From: an uncultured bacterium
GTDB taxonomy: Bacteria; JAAXHH01
Reading direction: 5' to 3'
Assembly: GCA_913051705.1 (NCBI GenBank)
Contig: CAJXCW010000014.1
Span: 1-41,274 of the forward strand
Length of the DNA: 41,274 nt
Both the position numbers and the translations under genes were made by a program. The notes under the pieces were generated by a model. The model worked only from the letters and a program-made list of their open reading frames with translations. It did no database searches and was not told the origin of the DNA. Positions 1 to 8,190 of this stretch are shown here, in pieces. The stretch's first letter is position 1, and each line of letters starts with the position of its first letter.

Positions 1-2
1 AT

Positions 3-1955
3 GCGGTTCTGGAAGCGGTTCAGATGCTGCCGGACCCGCAACGTATTGTTACCACCTTATTTTATATCGAGGCCTATTCCCATCAGGAGATCGCCTCATT
101 TCTGGAAGTGCCGAAACATACCATCGATTACCGGCTCAGAGCCGCCAGAAAACATTTGAAAGAAAGGATGATGGACATGGTAAAAGAGACCCTGCATGAT
201 AATGCCCCTTCTAAAGATGACTCGTTTGTCAATATCATCGGGCTGTGCAATGCATCCGCTGCGGGAGATGCAGACCGTGTCCGTCAGATCCTTGATGCAG
301 CCCCATCGCTGATCACGGAGCAAAATCCCGATACGGGCCGTACCCCGCTGCAACATGCCGTTATGGGCCATCACACCAAGGCAGTCGAACTGCTGATTGA
401 TGCAGGCGCCGATCCGCTTCGGGGCATCTATCCCATGAGGGAGATTACCAGTCCGCTGACCATGGCCGAAGATCGAGGTTATCAGGATATTGTCGATTTG
501 ATCCATACGGCGCTTTATAAGGAAGATACAACCCCACGCGGGGACACGTTCTGTCTGGCGATCCGGGATGGCAAGATGGATACGGTCTATGCCATGATGG
601 AAGAAACACCGGAGATCGTCAAAGAAACGGATGTCCAGGGTAATACAGGGTTGCATGCGGCGGCGTACAATCGCCACTGGCGATTGGTTACGGATTTACT
701 CGACCGGGGTGCGAAAGTGGAAAGGCGGAATAACAAAGGAGACCGGCCGATTGAAGAGGTCATGATGCAAGATCATCCCATGGCCCTGATGATCGCCGGC
801 ATTCTTCTGGACCGAGGGGCTGAATACGATATCCTGTCGGCCTGCGCGTTGAATGATCCGACGGCGGTCCGTACGATGCTGGAAGAGGACCCCGCGCTGG
901 CTAACTTCAATCCCCAACAGGATCCCAGATCGGTCTTTTTTCCGCTGGTGATCGCCGCAAAAAAAGGATACAAAGAGATCGTCGAACTCCTCCTGCAACA
1001 TGATGCTGATCTGGACGCAGGTCATCCCTTACTTTATGCGATTGACAACGAAAACAATGAGATCGCCCACCTGTTGCTCGACCATGGCGCACGAGCTGAC
1101 ATGGATAGTTATCCTGCCATGTTTCGCATCAGTGACGTTGTGATTTTTCGAGGAAATCAGGCCCTGATAGACCGAGTTATTATAAACGGCGGCCGACCAC
1201 ACATTTACACCTATGTAAAAGAAAAGAATTATCTCGTCCTCTCCGAACTGTTGAAGCCGTCCAGAGGCTGGGCGAACAGCCCGGAGCTTGAGCCCGGTTT
1301 TGACAGAAATAGAGATCTGGTTCTGGAATGGGCTATACATTTCGGTAATACGGATCTGGTGAAGATGTGTCTCGATCTGAGACCGGAATACAATCAGATA
1401 GAATGGTTCTCGCTCATCTGGGAACTAACCCGGAATGAAGCCGGACCGGCGTCACAACGAACGGAGGTGCTGCAACTTATCCTTGACTATGGCGTTGATC
1501 CGAACGTGTGGTCCAAGAACGATGTCACCCTGTTGCATCTTCATGGCTGTACCGAAAAGGAACAGGATAAGGTAGATATACAGACTGCGCTGGCCGCCGG
1601 GCAAAGCCACGGACCATATGACCACGTGCGAGCAGATGCCGACAGACGGGTTGACCGATGGCGCCGGTGGACCCGGCGACCAGGACACGTTTTGGTGTTG
1701 TTGCCTTGTCCATCATATTTATCCTTACTTCCGGTTATCATCCCTGGGCCACATACCTTCCATCCTGCCACCCCTCCACCCTACCATCCTGCCTTCCTTA
1801 CCGCCGCCTGTTCTCCACCCCATCCCTGCCTCGTGTCGGGTCAAACACCGTACGTACCATCTCGAACCGGTCTTCTATATCGGACGGACGGCCCAGCAGC
1901 TTGTCGCTCAGCATGCGTGCGGCGATGGTCGCATACGCATTACCGCGACCGGTAA
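3..1955 (+). CDS. ECF-type sigma region 4 / ankyrin-repeat fusion protein, 5' partial, chimeric 3' end
   Basis: The frame is open to the left edge, so the true start and the sigma region 2 half lie outside the window. The first ~50 visible residues are sigma-70 region 4 (LFYIEAYSHQEIASFLEVP, then TIDYRLRAARKHLKERM), the helix-turn-helix that reads the -35 box. From ~residue 70 onward come about a dozen ankyrin-type repeats (GRTPLQHAVMGHHTKAVELL, GNTGLHAAAYNRHWRLV). ECF sigma domains fused to ankyrin repeats are known in several candidate phyla; the repeats presumably act as the protein-binding sensor. Homology stops at about VDIQTAL (near 1585). The remaining ~120 codons, rich in Arg, Pro and His, are the antisense of a different gene plus a C/T-rich repeat, so the native C-terminus is lost. 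Protein identity is clear; activity of the truncated product is doubtful. Confidence 0.75.
   Translation, partial: AVLEAVQMLPDPQRIVTTLFYIEAYSHQEIASFLEVPKHTIDYRLRAARKHLKERMMDMVKETLHDNAPSKDDSFVNIIGLCNASAAGDADRVRQILDAAPSLITEQNPDTGRTPLQHAVMGHHTKAVELLIDAGADPLRGIYPMREITSPLTMAEDRGYQDIVDLIHTALYKEDTTPRGDTFCLAIRDGKMDTVYAMMEETPEIVKETDVQGNTGLHAAAYNRHWRLVTDLLDRGAKVERRNNKGDRPIEEVMMQDHPMALMIAGILLDRGAEYDILSACALNDPTAVRTMLEEDPALANFNPQQDPRSVFFPLVIAAKKGYKEIVELLLQHDADLDAGHPLLYAIDNENNEIAHLLLDHGARADMDSYPAMFRISDVVIFRGNQALIDRVIINGGRPHIYTYVKEKNYLVLSELLKPSRGWANSPELEPGFDRNRDLVLEWAIHFGNTDLVKMCLDLRPEYNQIEWFSLIWELTRNEAGPASQRTEVLQLILDYGVDPNVWSKNDVTLLHLHGCTEKEQDKVDIQTALAAGQSHGPYDHVRADADRRVDRWRRWTRRPGHVLVLLPCPSYLSLLPVIIPGPHTFHPATPPPYHPAFLTAACSPPHPCLVSGQTPYVPSRTGLLYRTDGPAACRSACVRRWSHTHYRDR
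1588..1716 (-). pseudogene. N-terminal stub of an NAD(P)-dependent epimerase/dehydratase (NmrA/SDR-like)
   Basis: On the minus strand an ATG at 1716, behind a plausible AAGGA site, opens a frame that begins like an extended SDR/NmrA protein. It has a basic start, then KRVLVAGSTGAIGQPVCRHL with the Rossmann GxxGxxG nucleotide motif, then RGHMVRGFARRPAQ, where a second strand and its basic residues bind NADP. After ~43 residues the homology ends abruptly (about 1588) and the frame runs into antisense of the ankyrin gene, stopping at 1525. A complete member has about 300 residues. It lies directly downstream of the FAD oxidoreductase on the same strand, so it was probably the third gene of that operon before the break. 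Confidence 0.7.
1757..1797. repeat. Short C/T-rich tandem repeat
   Basis: The minus strand reads GGCAGGATGG, a GGGTGG-rich spacer, then GGCAGGATGG again, just beyond the FAD oxidoreductase stop codon. It resembles in style the other short oligonucleotide arrays of this window, each with its own sequence. Confidence 0.5.
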
Positions 1956-3141
1956 AACCAGCAATTAGGAACACGCCCGGCGTCTCCGTCTCACCCACGA
2001 ATGGGCTGCTGTCGTACGAGAAGCCCATGACGCCGCCCCAGCGGTGTGAACGTTTAAGGTCCGCCAGATGGGGGAAGGTGCGGTTGAATGCGATATCGTT
2101 CGAGCGCTGCACCGCTCTGGTAGGGCGTTCCTTATAGCCCCGGTAGGTCTTGATGACTTTCTTATTGCGACGCAGAAAGTGATAGCCCTGCTCCGCCTTG
2201 ACGTGGTGGTTACGACCGCCGCCGAACAGCAGCCGCCCGCCGTCACCCGGGCCGTCGTGCAACTGACGCCAGAACTCCCAGCCGTCGTTGGCGTAAAACA
2301 CGCCGTTGAACAGTCGTTCCGACGCCGGCTCGGTTGTAAACACCTGTCCCCGATGCGGAATGATGCGTTCTTCGAAGCTTTCGTCGAGCTGGGGCGTGTA
2401 GGCGTTCATGCCTAAAAGGACATTCGCCGTGCGTATCCGGCCGTTGGGTGTATGGACGACCAAATCCTTTTGATCCCGCTTGATTTCGATGATCGGCGTG
2501 TTCTCAAAAATCTGTGCCCCAAGGTGCTTTGCAGCAGCGGCCATACCCCGGACATACTTGACCGGATGCAATTCTCCATCGAATTTGTTCCATATCGCTC
2601 CGGATACCATCGGACTGCGCTTGAGATCCTGCAGGGTCTGCTCATCGATCAGTTCGACATCGAAACCGTCTTCCTGCATCAGATGGTATGATTCGGTAAT
2701 CAGGCTCATCGGCTCGGGATGAGAACCGGGGTCCGGCTTTTTCATCGCTACGATATAGCTGCCATGACTATAGTAGTCGCATTGTATGTCGTATTTCTTC
2801 ATTGTGCCGGTCATCAGGGCATGGTTTTCCAAAGCGACCTGCCATGCTTCTCTGGCCAGACGGCGCCCATCGGTTCCGTATATCTCCGTCAGTTCCTCCA
2901 CGGCTTCGACATAGTACTCATGGGTTCCTGCCAGCATGAACCCGCCGTTACGCCCTGATGCCCCGCTAGCTACCTCCCGCCGTTCCAGCACCACCACCCG
3001 GGCGCCGCCTTCGGCTAAAAACAACGCCCCGGTCATACCCGTCACCCCGCCACCACAAATCACAATATCCACATCCAGATCACCCACCAGCACCTCGGCA
3101 GGTGTATAATCCATATCCAACCAGTATGAGTCTCGAATCAT
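1798..3141 (-). CDS. FAD-dependent oxidoreductase of the DAO (glycine/D-amino acid oxidase, PuuB-like) family
   Basis: A 447-residue flavoprotein. The N-terminus has the dinucleotide-binding motif CGGGVTGMTGALFLAE (about residues 29-44) followed by VVVLERREVASGASGRNGG, the second strand and loop typical of DAO enzymes near PuuB (gamma-glutamylputrescine oxidase). A C-terminal FAD contact, GETETPGVFLIAGFTGRGNA, is also present. Family members oxidise secondary or primary amines, often methylated or N-acylated amino acids; the substrate here cannot be told. The ATG has GGAG about nine bases upstream. It follows the aspartoacylase-like gene on the same strand after 109 bases that hold an inverted-repeat element. 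The pairing suggests an N-acylated amino-compound pathway, deacylation then oxidation, which is an inference. Confidence 0.85.
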   Translation of the reverse strand: MIRDSYWLDMDYTPAEVLVGDLDVDIVICGGGVTGMTGALFLAEGGARVVVLERREVASGASGRNGGFMLAGTHEYYVEAVEELTEIYGTDGRRLAREAWQVALENHALMTGTMKKYDIQCDYYSHGSYIVAMKKPDPGSHPEPMSLITESYHLMQEDGFDVELIDEQTLQDLKRSPMVSGAIWNKFDGELHPVKYVRGMAAAAKHLGAQIFENTPIIEIKRDQKDLVVHTPNGRIRTANVLLGMNAYTPQLDESFEERIIPHRGQVFTTEPASERLFNGVFYANDGWEFWRQLHDGPGDGGRLLFGGGRNHHVKAEQGYHFLRRNKKVIKTYRGYKERPTRAVQRSNDIAFNRTFPHLADLKRSHRWGGVMGFSYDSSPFVGETETPGVFLIAGFTGRGNAYATIAARMLSDKLLGRPSDIEDRFEMVRTVFDPTRGRDGVENRRR

Positions 3142-3153
3142 TGAAATCTCCAG

Positions 3154-3248
3154 AACTACGAAGCTACGAAACTACGAAGCTACGAAACTACGAAGCGGGG
3201 CGTAGATTCCATCTGCCTTTGATTCGTCGTTTTGTCGTTTCGTAGCTT
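3154..3248. repeat. Hairpin-forming ACTACGAA repeat, copy 1
   Basis: The left arm carries five tandem copies of an eight-base unit (ACTACGAA/GCTACGAA). The right arm (about 3221-3248) carries the inverse, TTCGTCGTTTTGTCG then TTTCGTAGC. The element fills the space between two genes of one operon, so it would be transcribed as an imperfect stem-loop. Related copies lie at 10676-10758 and 28067-28130. Confidence 0.75.
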
Positions 3249-3250
3249 CC

Positions 3251-4150
3251 CTATATCTCCAGCACTGCCGCCAGACTTTCCCCTTCATACACCCGATTGT
3301 ACACCCGCAGACACAGCACGAGCCCTTCCTGTACGGACACGATATTCTTCCGCCTGTCGCCCAGAAGATTGGTGACCACGCCGATGAGATCGCCCGGTTT
3401 CACGGTGTCCATCAGCCTGACGACCGGTTCGAAAAAACCGGAAAAAGGCGATGGATAGTTGCCCTGGATATGACCTGCATTATCCCGGTCGTCTTCTACG
3501 ACATGGTCGGTCCGCGATGCCGGCTGGGACCGTGCGATCATGCCCAGTTCTCCCATGACGTTCATGCACCCCTCGAAATAGTCGTCAACGCCCGCAGGAT
3601 CACAGGCGCCGCCGCCCATCCATTCGGCGTAAATGGCGGGTACATGCGCATCCCGCGCCACGGACAATGTCCGTCCGTCCAGTCGGGAGGTGGTGCCCCA
3701 GATAACCGGCATATTGAACGCCCGGGCCATACGACGCTGTTCGTCCAGCACATCCGAGTCGGGATGCAGGGTATAGCCGACGGTGGGATAGAACTGCATA
3801 ATCAGGCCGCCGCTGTGTAAATCGATCAGGTAGTCCGCTTCCCTGATCAGAGCACTCACAGCATACGCCACGCGCTCCGTGACGGAGCCCTCTGGTCGCC
3901 CCGGACAGGTCCGTGCCAGATCGAGCTCATCCTCTGCGGTGCGCTGCCCACGCCAGAAGGCGGCTTCGTTGACTACCGGAACCAGGGTCACGCTGCCCTT
4001 TAGCACATCCGGAACAACAGCGCTTTTCAAGCGCCGGATCGCCCACATGGATTCAAATTCATCGCCATGTATCCCGCCTAAAATGAGCAGATTCGGTCCG
4101 CTTTCGCGGCCTTCTATAGTGGTCGATTGCAGTTGAATGGGTTCAGTCAT
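3251..4150 (-). CDS. Succinylglutamate desuccinylase/aspartoacylase (AstE/AspA) family zinc hydrolase
   Basis: A 299-residue M14-type zinc amidohydrolase. The zinc ligands are visible: GGIHGDEFE gives His28 and Glu31, and LIDLHSGG gives His112. DLARTCPG is the family's substrate-binding DLNRxFPG motif with two changes. The C-terminal half contains the beta-rich segment (KPGDLIGVVTNLLGD) found in aspartoacylase-like deacylases. Enzymes of this family remove an acyl group from N-acyl amino acids or similar amides. The start has a good GGAG site ten bases upstream. It is the first gene of a minus-strand operon with the FAD oxidoreductase. Members are hard to tell apart by sequence, so the substrate is open. 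Confidence 0.85.
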   Translation of the reverse strand: MTEPIQLQSTTIEGRESGPNLLILGGIHGDEFESMWAIRRLKSAVVPDVLKGSVTLVPVVNEAAFWRGQRTAEDELDLARTCPGRPEGSVTERVAYAVSALIREADYLIDLHSGGLIMQFYPTVGYTLHPDSDVLDEQRRMARAFNMPVIWGTTSRLDGRTLSVARDAHVPAIYAEWMGGGACDPAGVDDYFEGCMNVMGELGMIARSQPASRTDHVVEDDRDNAGHIQGNYPSPFSGFFEPVVRLMDTVKPGDLIGVVTNLLGDRRKNIVSVQEGLVLCLRVYNRVYEGESLAAVLEI

Positions 4151-4527
4151 ACTTCACTCCGGATGTACGAAACGCGGATTTTGCAAAACTCTTTTCGTCC
4201 AGTAGACGGAAAGGGATGCGAGCGCGAATCATTTACAAGTATATTGAAGACTCCCCGCAGCAAGGCTACGGGGCTACCGCTTGCATGAAGTACCGCAATC
4301 TATCTCCGAACGTAATTATTTGTAAGCGCTTTGCTGTTCTTTTCAATTTGAAATGGGCAGTTGACAATGCCGGAATCACCTCATATCATGCATAAGATCA
4401 ACAAAAAAAACAATGGTTAATATCACCACCTTCAACGTTCCTTCCGAGGAACTGAAGGCTTTGCCTTTGAGGGGCATCCAATTAGCCAATCAGACAACCC
4501 CGAACCGCGAACGGAACTATCCATCAG
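4151..4527. other. Divergent intergenic region with hairpin and promoter
   Basis: This 377-base gap separates divergent genes. It holds a stem-loop at 4253-4273 (CCCCGCAGC / GCTACGGGG, one mismatch, loop AAG) and the plus-strand promoter described separately. ORF 4413..4796 starts inside it but overlaps the 847-aa gene in another frame and has no recognisable protein content. Confidence 0.5.
4361..4389 (+). promoter_or_regulatory. Sigma70-type promoter for the PcRGLX/YetA-like gene
   Basis: A perfect TTGACA (4361-4366), a 17-base spacer and TATCAT (4384-4389, five of six). Transcription would start near 4396, giving a leader of about 130 bases before the ATG at 4528. Confidence 0.55.
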
Positions 4528-7071
4528 ATGATCAACAATCTGACCATCCCCATCACCGTAACCCACGAGGCTGCCTATCCTCTGAAAGCCTGGCCCATAA
4601 CCCGTGGTATACCCTTACCGAAAGGGATGTTTACCGTGACAGAGGGGTTATGCGTATTAAATCCGGCAGGCGACCTCGTACCTGCCCAATACCGTATACT
4701 CAGCCATTGGCCCGACGGCAGTGTGCACTGGGTGCTGACCGATTTTCAGGCAGACGGTCCGGCAGATCAGCCTTTGATGTATTCCCTGACCCATAGGCCG
4801 AACGACATGGCGCCCGCTCATTTTTCACCCGTTCGGTTAGAAGAAACAGATGGACATATTATCTTGGATACAGGCCGATTACTATTCCATATCAGTCTGA
4901 ATAACTATAACCTCTTCGATTCGGTCTCACTCAGAAACACATCAAACGGTGAGCATGTATTTACGGTGTATGAAAAGCAAAACGGGAGCGGAGACGCCTG
5001 GGGAAAAATTTCGGAAGGCGGCTCTGAAGGCGGCACGGTCAGACGTATATACGGCATGGGTGGCATCTGCCGGGCGTCGCTTGCCCCGGATGCGTATAGC
5101 GCAACCATCGAAGAAGTCGGACCATTGCGAACAGTCATTCGTCTGGACGGCGCTCTGGAAGCGGACATTCCTATGCATCATTACGCCGGATACCGTCCGC
5201 TGCGATGCACCACAAGGATTTATGCGTATGCCGGGCATGCGTTTCTTCGGATACTGCATACACTCATTATGACCTGCAATCCTCGTGAAACCGAGATCGA
5301 TGAGCTGGCGATGCATATCCCCATCACGTTGAACGGCCCGGAACGACGTTATGCATACGCTTTAAATCAACTGGAGCAGGGCACATTGAACAGTGGAGAA
5401 ACCCTGCACATCTCCCAGCGACTGGATAACCATGTACAGGTACATCGGCATCAGGGTGCTGTTTCTCAAGTCGTTGCCGAAGGAAAACGCACCGAAGGAT
5501 GGCTAACGCTCAATGACGGCATAACAGGCCTGGGCGTTGCTTTCCGGCATATGTCAGAGGAATACCCGAAAGCACTGGAAATACCAGTCGGCGCCGAGGG
5601 CATCACCGCCTATTTCTGGCGTGACCCGGATGGGAAAAGGCTCTCGTTATCCAGATATGCCGAAGAAGTCGCCTGGCACGAAGGCGAAGGGGTCTATGCC
5701 GACGGCACGGGCCTGGCAAAGACCAGTGAATGTTTCGTCTGTTATTATGAAGCTTCGCAACAGGAAGAGACCATCGAAACGCTGCGTACCATGCTGACGC
5801 CACCGCATGCTGCGGTCGATCCGGTCTGGATGGCGCGGTGTGAGGCCACCGGCGGGTTTGCGTCTTATGATCCGCAAACATTTCCTGCCAGCGAACGCAT
5901 GATGACCGGATTCGCAGATTGGATGGAACGGAATGTGCACCTGGGCCGGCGTTACAGTTTCCTTGACTGGGGAGATATCCTGGCTGCCTGGGACGAGGCG
6001 GACGACGACTGGCGGTTTCGCGGCCGGTGGGGCTGGTGCAACAGCGAATGGGATCCTCGCCATGGCCTGTGGATACAGTATCTCCGTACCGGCGATCCCC
6101 GCTATTTTGAGCTGGGTGAGGCCATGACCCGGCATTCGACCGATGTGGATACCTGCCACTGGCATCCGTTCCGCCCTTATATGGTGGGTGGATGCTATCG
6201 GCACAGTACCGACCATTTCAGTGACGAGCCCTGTGCCTCGCATACCTTTATTGACAACTGGATGGACTATTACTATTTGACCGGCGATTTGCGAACGTAC
6301 GATGTGATTAAAGAAGCAGGGGCATTTTTTATGCGCTACCGGTGGACCGAAGATCCTGCGTACAGCTTCAGTCTACGCAGCATCGCCAATACGCTGCGTG
6401 GCTTGCTATACCTGTTCGAAGTGACCGGTGAACCATGTTTTAAACAGCGAGCGGAAGAAGTCTACGAGGTTATTGCCCGCGGTCAAAACGACGATGGAAG
6501 CTGGCATAAACGGTTTCAGGTCTCTACGCCCGACAAACTGCCCACCCAACTGCCATACGGTATGGCGACAGAAGGAACAACGCTGGCCGTCGAAATGGGT
6601 ACGGCGGAGCCATTTACTGATGAGGAATATCTGGCCTTAGGCGGTTCCTTCACCCGGCTTATACGCGAACTGCCGTACGAGGAACAAAAGGGCTATCAAA
6701 CGCACTACCTGATGATCGGTCTGGAACTGATGCACCGTTTGACCGGTCGATCTGATGTGGCCGAGGTGTATCGCCGCGCCGTAGACTGGTTCTGCGGCTA
6801 TCCGGACACCTTTGCATCGAATCGGCCCCTTGAGGAACACTACGGCGGCATACTCTGCCGGCATACCGCGTATGCCTACCGGCTAACCGGTGATACCCGC
6901 TATATCGACACCGGACGAAAGATCCTGCACCGGCTCATCGACATGCAGGACTGGAGCGACGATCCGAAACGCCATGGTAATATCGGTATGAGTCCAACCT
7001 ATTTAAGTCTGCTCTTCTTCGGCGTCCCCTATCTACTGAGTACCATGCAAAACGCCGGACTGGAGGAGTAA
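4528..7071 (+). CDS. PcRGLX/YetA-like (PL26-type exo-rhamnogalacturonan lyase-like) protein
   Basis: 847 residues without a signal peptide. The N-terminus (ITVTHEAAYPLKAWPITRGI, then PLPKGMFTVTEGLCV and DGSVHWVLTDFQAD) matches the RIFT-barrel domain of the PcRGLX/YetA family. A beta-sandwich middle follows (about 150-430). The last ~400 residues look like an alpha/alpha toroid (WMDYYYLTGDLRTYD, LLYLFEVTGEPCFKQ, AYRLTGDTRYIDTGRKI), typical of PL26 lyases and related glycoside-active enzymes. The likely role is breakdown of an acidic or rhamnose-containing polysaccharide; lack of a leader implies that imported oligosaccharides are the substrate. The ribosome site at 4528 is weak. No sugar transporter or sulfatase lies beside it. 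Family assignment is moderately sure; activity is not shown. Confidence 0.65.
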   Translation: MINNLTIPITVTHEAAYPLKAWPITRGIPLPKGMFTVTEGLCVLNPAGDLVPAQYRILSHWPDGSVHWVLTDFQADGPADQPLMYSLTHRPNDMAPAHFSPVRLEETDGHIILDTGRLLFHISLNNYNLFDSVSLRNTSNGEHVFTVYEKQNGSGDAWGKISEGGSEGGTVRRIYGMGGICRASLAPDAYSATIEEVGPLRTVIRLDGALEADIPMHHYAGYRPLRCTTRIYAYAGHAFLRILHTLIMTCNPRETEIDELAMHIPITLNGPERRYAYALNQLEQGTLNSGETLHISQRLDNHVQVHRHQGAVSQVVAEGKRTEGWLTLNDGITGLGVAFRHMSEEYPKALEIPVGAEGITAYFWRDPDGKRLSLSRYAEEVAWHEGEGVYADGTGLAKTSECFVCYYEASQQEETIETLRTMLTPPHAAVDPVWMARCEATGGFASYDPQTFPASERMMTGFADWMERNVHLGRRYSFLDWGDILAAWDEADDDWRFRGRWGWCNSEWDPRHGLWIQYLRTGDPRYFELGEAMTRHSTDVDTCHWHPFRPYMVGGCYRHSTDHFSDEPCASHTFIDNWMDYYYLTGDLRTYDVIKEAGAFFMRYRWTEDPAYSFSLRSIANTLRGLLYLFEVTGEPCFKQRAEEVYEVIARGQNDDGSWHKRFQVSTPDKLPTQLPYGMATEGTTLAVEMGTAEPFTDEEYLALGGSFTRLIRELPYEEQKGYQTHYLMIGLELMHRLTGRSDVAEVYRRAVDWFCGYPDTFASNRPLEEHYGGILCRHTAYAYRLTGDTRYIDTGRKILHRLIDMQDWSDDPKRHGNIGMSPTYLSLLFFGVPYLLSTMQNAGLEE

Positions 7072-7116
7072 ATGTTCCTATCCGACTACACTCCCTACGT
7101 CCTTATCGTAGAGGAC

Positions 7117-7119
7117 TAG
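7117..7119 (+). other. In-frame amber codon inside the receiver domain
   Basis: TAG stands at the variable position between the two acidic pairs of the receiver motif, where Gln, Glu, Lys or Asp would be usual. A single base change (for example from CAG, GAG or AAG) explains it. Reading continues in the same frame for 150 good codons. Confidence 0.85.
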
Positions 7120-7568
7120 GAAGACAATCGCGAGTTGCTTTCGGTTATCCTGTCGGAGGAGGGCTATCAGGTACAAACCGCTCAAGATGGCCTGGCGGCT
7201 ATTTCCATGGTAGAGCAAATCAAGCCGGACCTTATCCTCATGGACGTGAATATGCCCCGTATGGACGGTTTTGAAGCCTGTCGGGAGCTCAAAAAACGGC
7301 ATCCGGATATTGACATCCCCATCGTATTCCTGACTGGTCAAAACAGCATGGAGTCCATTGTTCACGGTTTCGAGCTGGGTGCCAGAGATTATTTAACCAA
7401 ACCGTTCAATCCGGATGAATTGCTGGCTCGTGTACGACCCCACGTTCAGTTGGAATTAGCGCAACAGAAACTGACAGACCTGGCGGACAAACTGGCCAAA
7501 TATCTCTCTCCGCAGGTGTACGCCTCTATATTTAAAGGCGAAAAAGACGCTCGGATTGAATCCTATGA

Positions 7569-7578
7569 AAAAAACTGA
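7569..7578 (+). other. A_AAA_AAC slippery heptamer directly before a TGA stop
   Basis: The zero-frame codons are GAA AAA AAC TGA. The heptamer A AAA AAC (7569-7575) has the X_XXY_YYZ form used for -1 ribosomal frameshifting. A slip by one base makes the next codon CTG (7575), which restores the cyclase frame exactly (LTVCFTDIVNFT). Only a weak hairpin (CCGT/ACGG) follows, so a one-base deletion in an A run is the simpler reading. Confidence 0.6.
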
Positions 7579-8099
7579 CCGTCTGTTTTACGGATATCGT
7601 GAATTTCACGCCGACCGTCGAAAAAATGGCGCCGGTAGAACTAACCAACTGGCTCAATCATTACCTCAATGAAATGTCCCGCATTGTGATAAAATACGGC
7701 GGGACGCTCGATAAGTATATCGGGGATGCGGTCATGATCTTTTTCGGGGATCCCACATCGCGTGGCCTCATAGAAGATGCGACCCAATGCGTCAAGATGG
7801 CGCAGGAGATGATTTTTCGCACCAAAACCATGGGGCTCGATATTCGCATCGGCATCAGCACCGGCGAATGCACTGTCGGCAACTTCGGCAGCTTCGACCG
7901 TATGGATTATACCATCATAGGCAAAGAGGTCAATGTCGCCTCCCGCCTCGAAGGGCTCGCAGCGCCGGGTCGTATCCTTATTTCTGAGTCGACTTATCAG
8001 CTTGTGAAGAACGAAGTTGTCTGCGGACCACATGGCACGATTCAGGTAAAAGGTCTCGAAGGTTCACTCATAACGTATTGGGTTAAAAGCGGTGGATGA
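7575..8099 (+). pseudogene. Class III adenylate cyclase catalytic domain, downstream half of the split gene
   Basis: The -1 frame from 7575 reads LTVCFTDIVNFTP, with the first metal-binding Asp. It continues with GGTLDKYIGDAVMIFFGDP (substrate Lys and second metal Asp) and DYTIIGKEVNVASRLEGLA (the Asp typical of ATP rather than GTP use, plus the transition-state Asn and Arg). The domain is complete to the stop at 8099. It has no own ribosome site; the GTG at 7599 in the track lies inside the first motif. With the receiver half it would be a phosphorylation-controlled cyclase making cAMP, a common architecture. Expression requires bypass of both interruptions, or reinitiation, so it is listed as broken. 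Confidence 0.75.
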
Positions 8100-8190
8100 A
8101 CCGTTGTCTCCAATTCGTAGATCAGTGGATAATTATAATAGATTGATTGTGTCTTTTTCATGATGACAACACATTTGAAAGGGGTGTTCT

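Larger units (their letters stand above)
7072..7578 (+). pseudogene. Response-regulator receiver half of a split two-component adenylate cyclase
   Basis: The frame starts at ATG 7072, one base after the upstream stop codon. It encodes a CheY-like receiver: YVLIVED (acidic pair), DLILMDVNMPRMDG (phospho-acceptor Asp), PIVFLTG (Thr) and DYLTKPFNPDELL (Lys), then a linker to a class III cyclase. Two lesions interrupt it: an in-frame TAG at 7117-7119, in the middle of VED-stop-EDNRELL, and a frameshift at the end (TGA 7576-7578). The ORF track starts at 7135 only because of the first stop. Everything else is well conserved, so loss of function is recent, or one or both interruptions are bypassed, or they are sequence errors. 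Confidence 0.75.

Noticed and set aside
96-677. 193-aa minus-strand ORF
   Set aside because: Antisense of the sigma/ankyrin gene; no recognisable protein features.
1658-2137. 159-aa plus-strand ORF spanning the join and the FAD gene
   Set aside because: Composed of antisense of two genes plus the C/T-rich repeat; no homology.
3154-3248. CRISPR-like appearance of tandem short repeats
   Set aside because: Units are eight to nine bases with no spacers, and the second arm is inverted; no cas genes are near.
5647-6243. 198-aa minus-strand ORF
   Set aside because: Antisense of the 847-aa gene, which has clear protein homology on the plus strand.
7117-7119. Pyrrolysine or suppressed amber codon
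   Set aside because: No pyl genes or downstream structure in the window, and no other in-frame TAG in intact genes; a point mutation is simpler.
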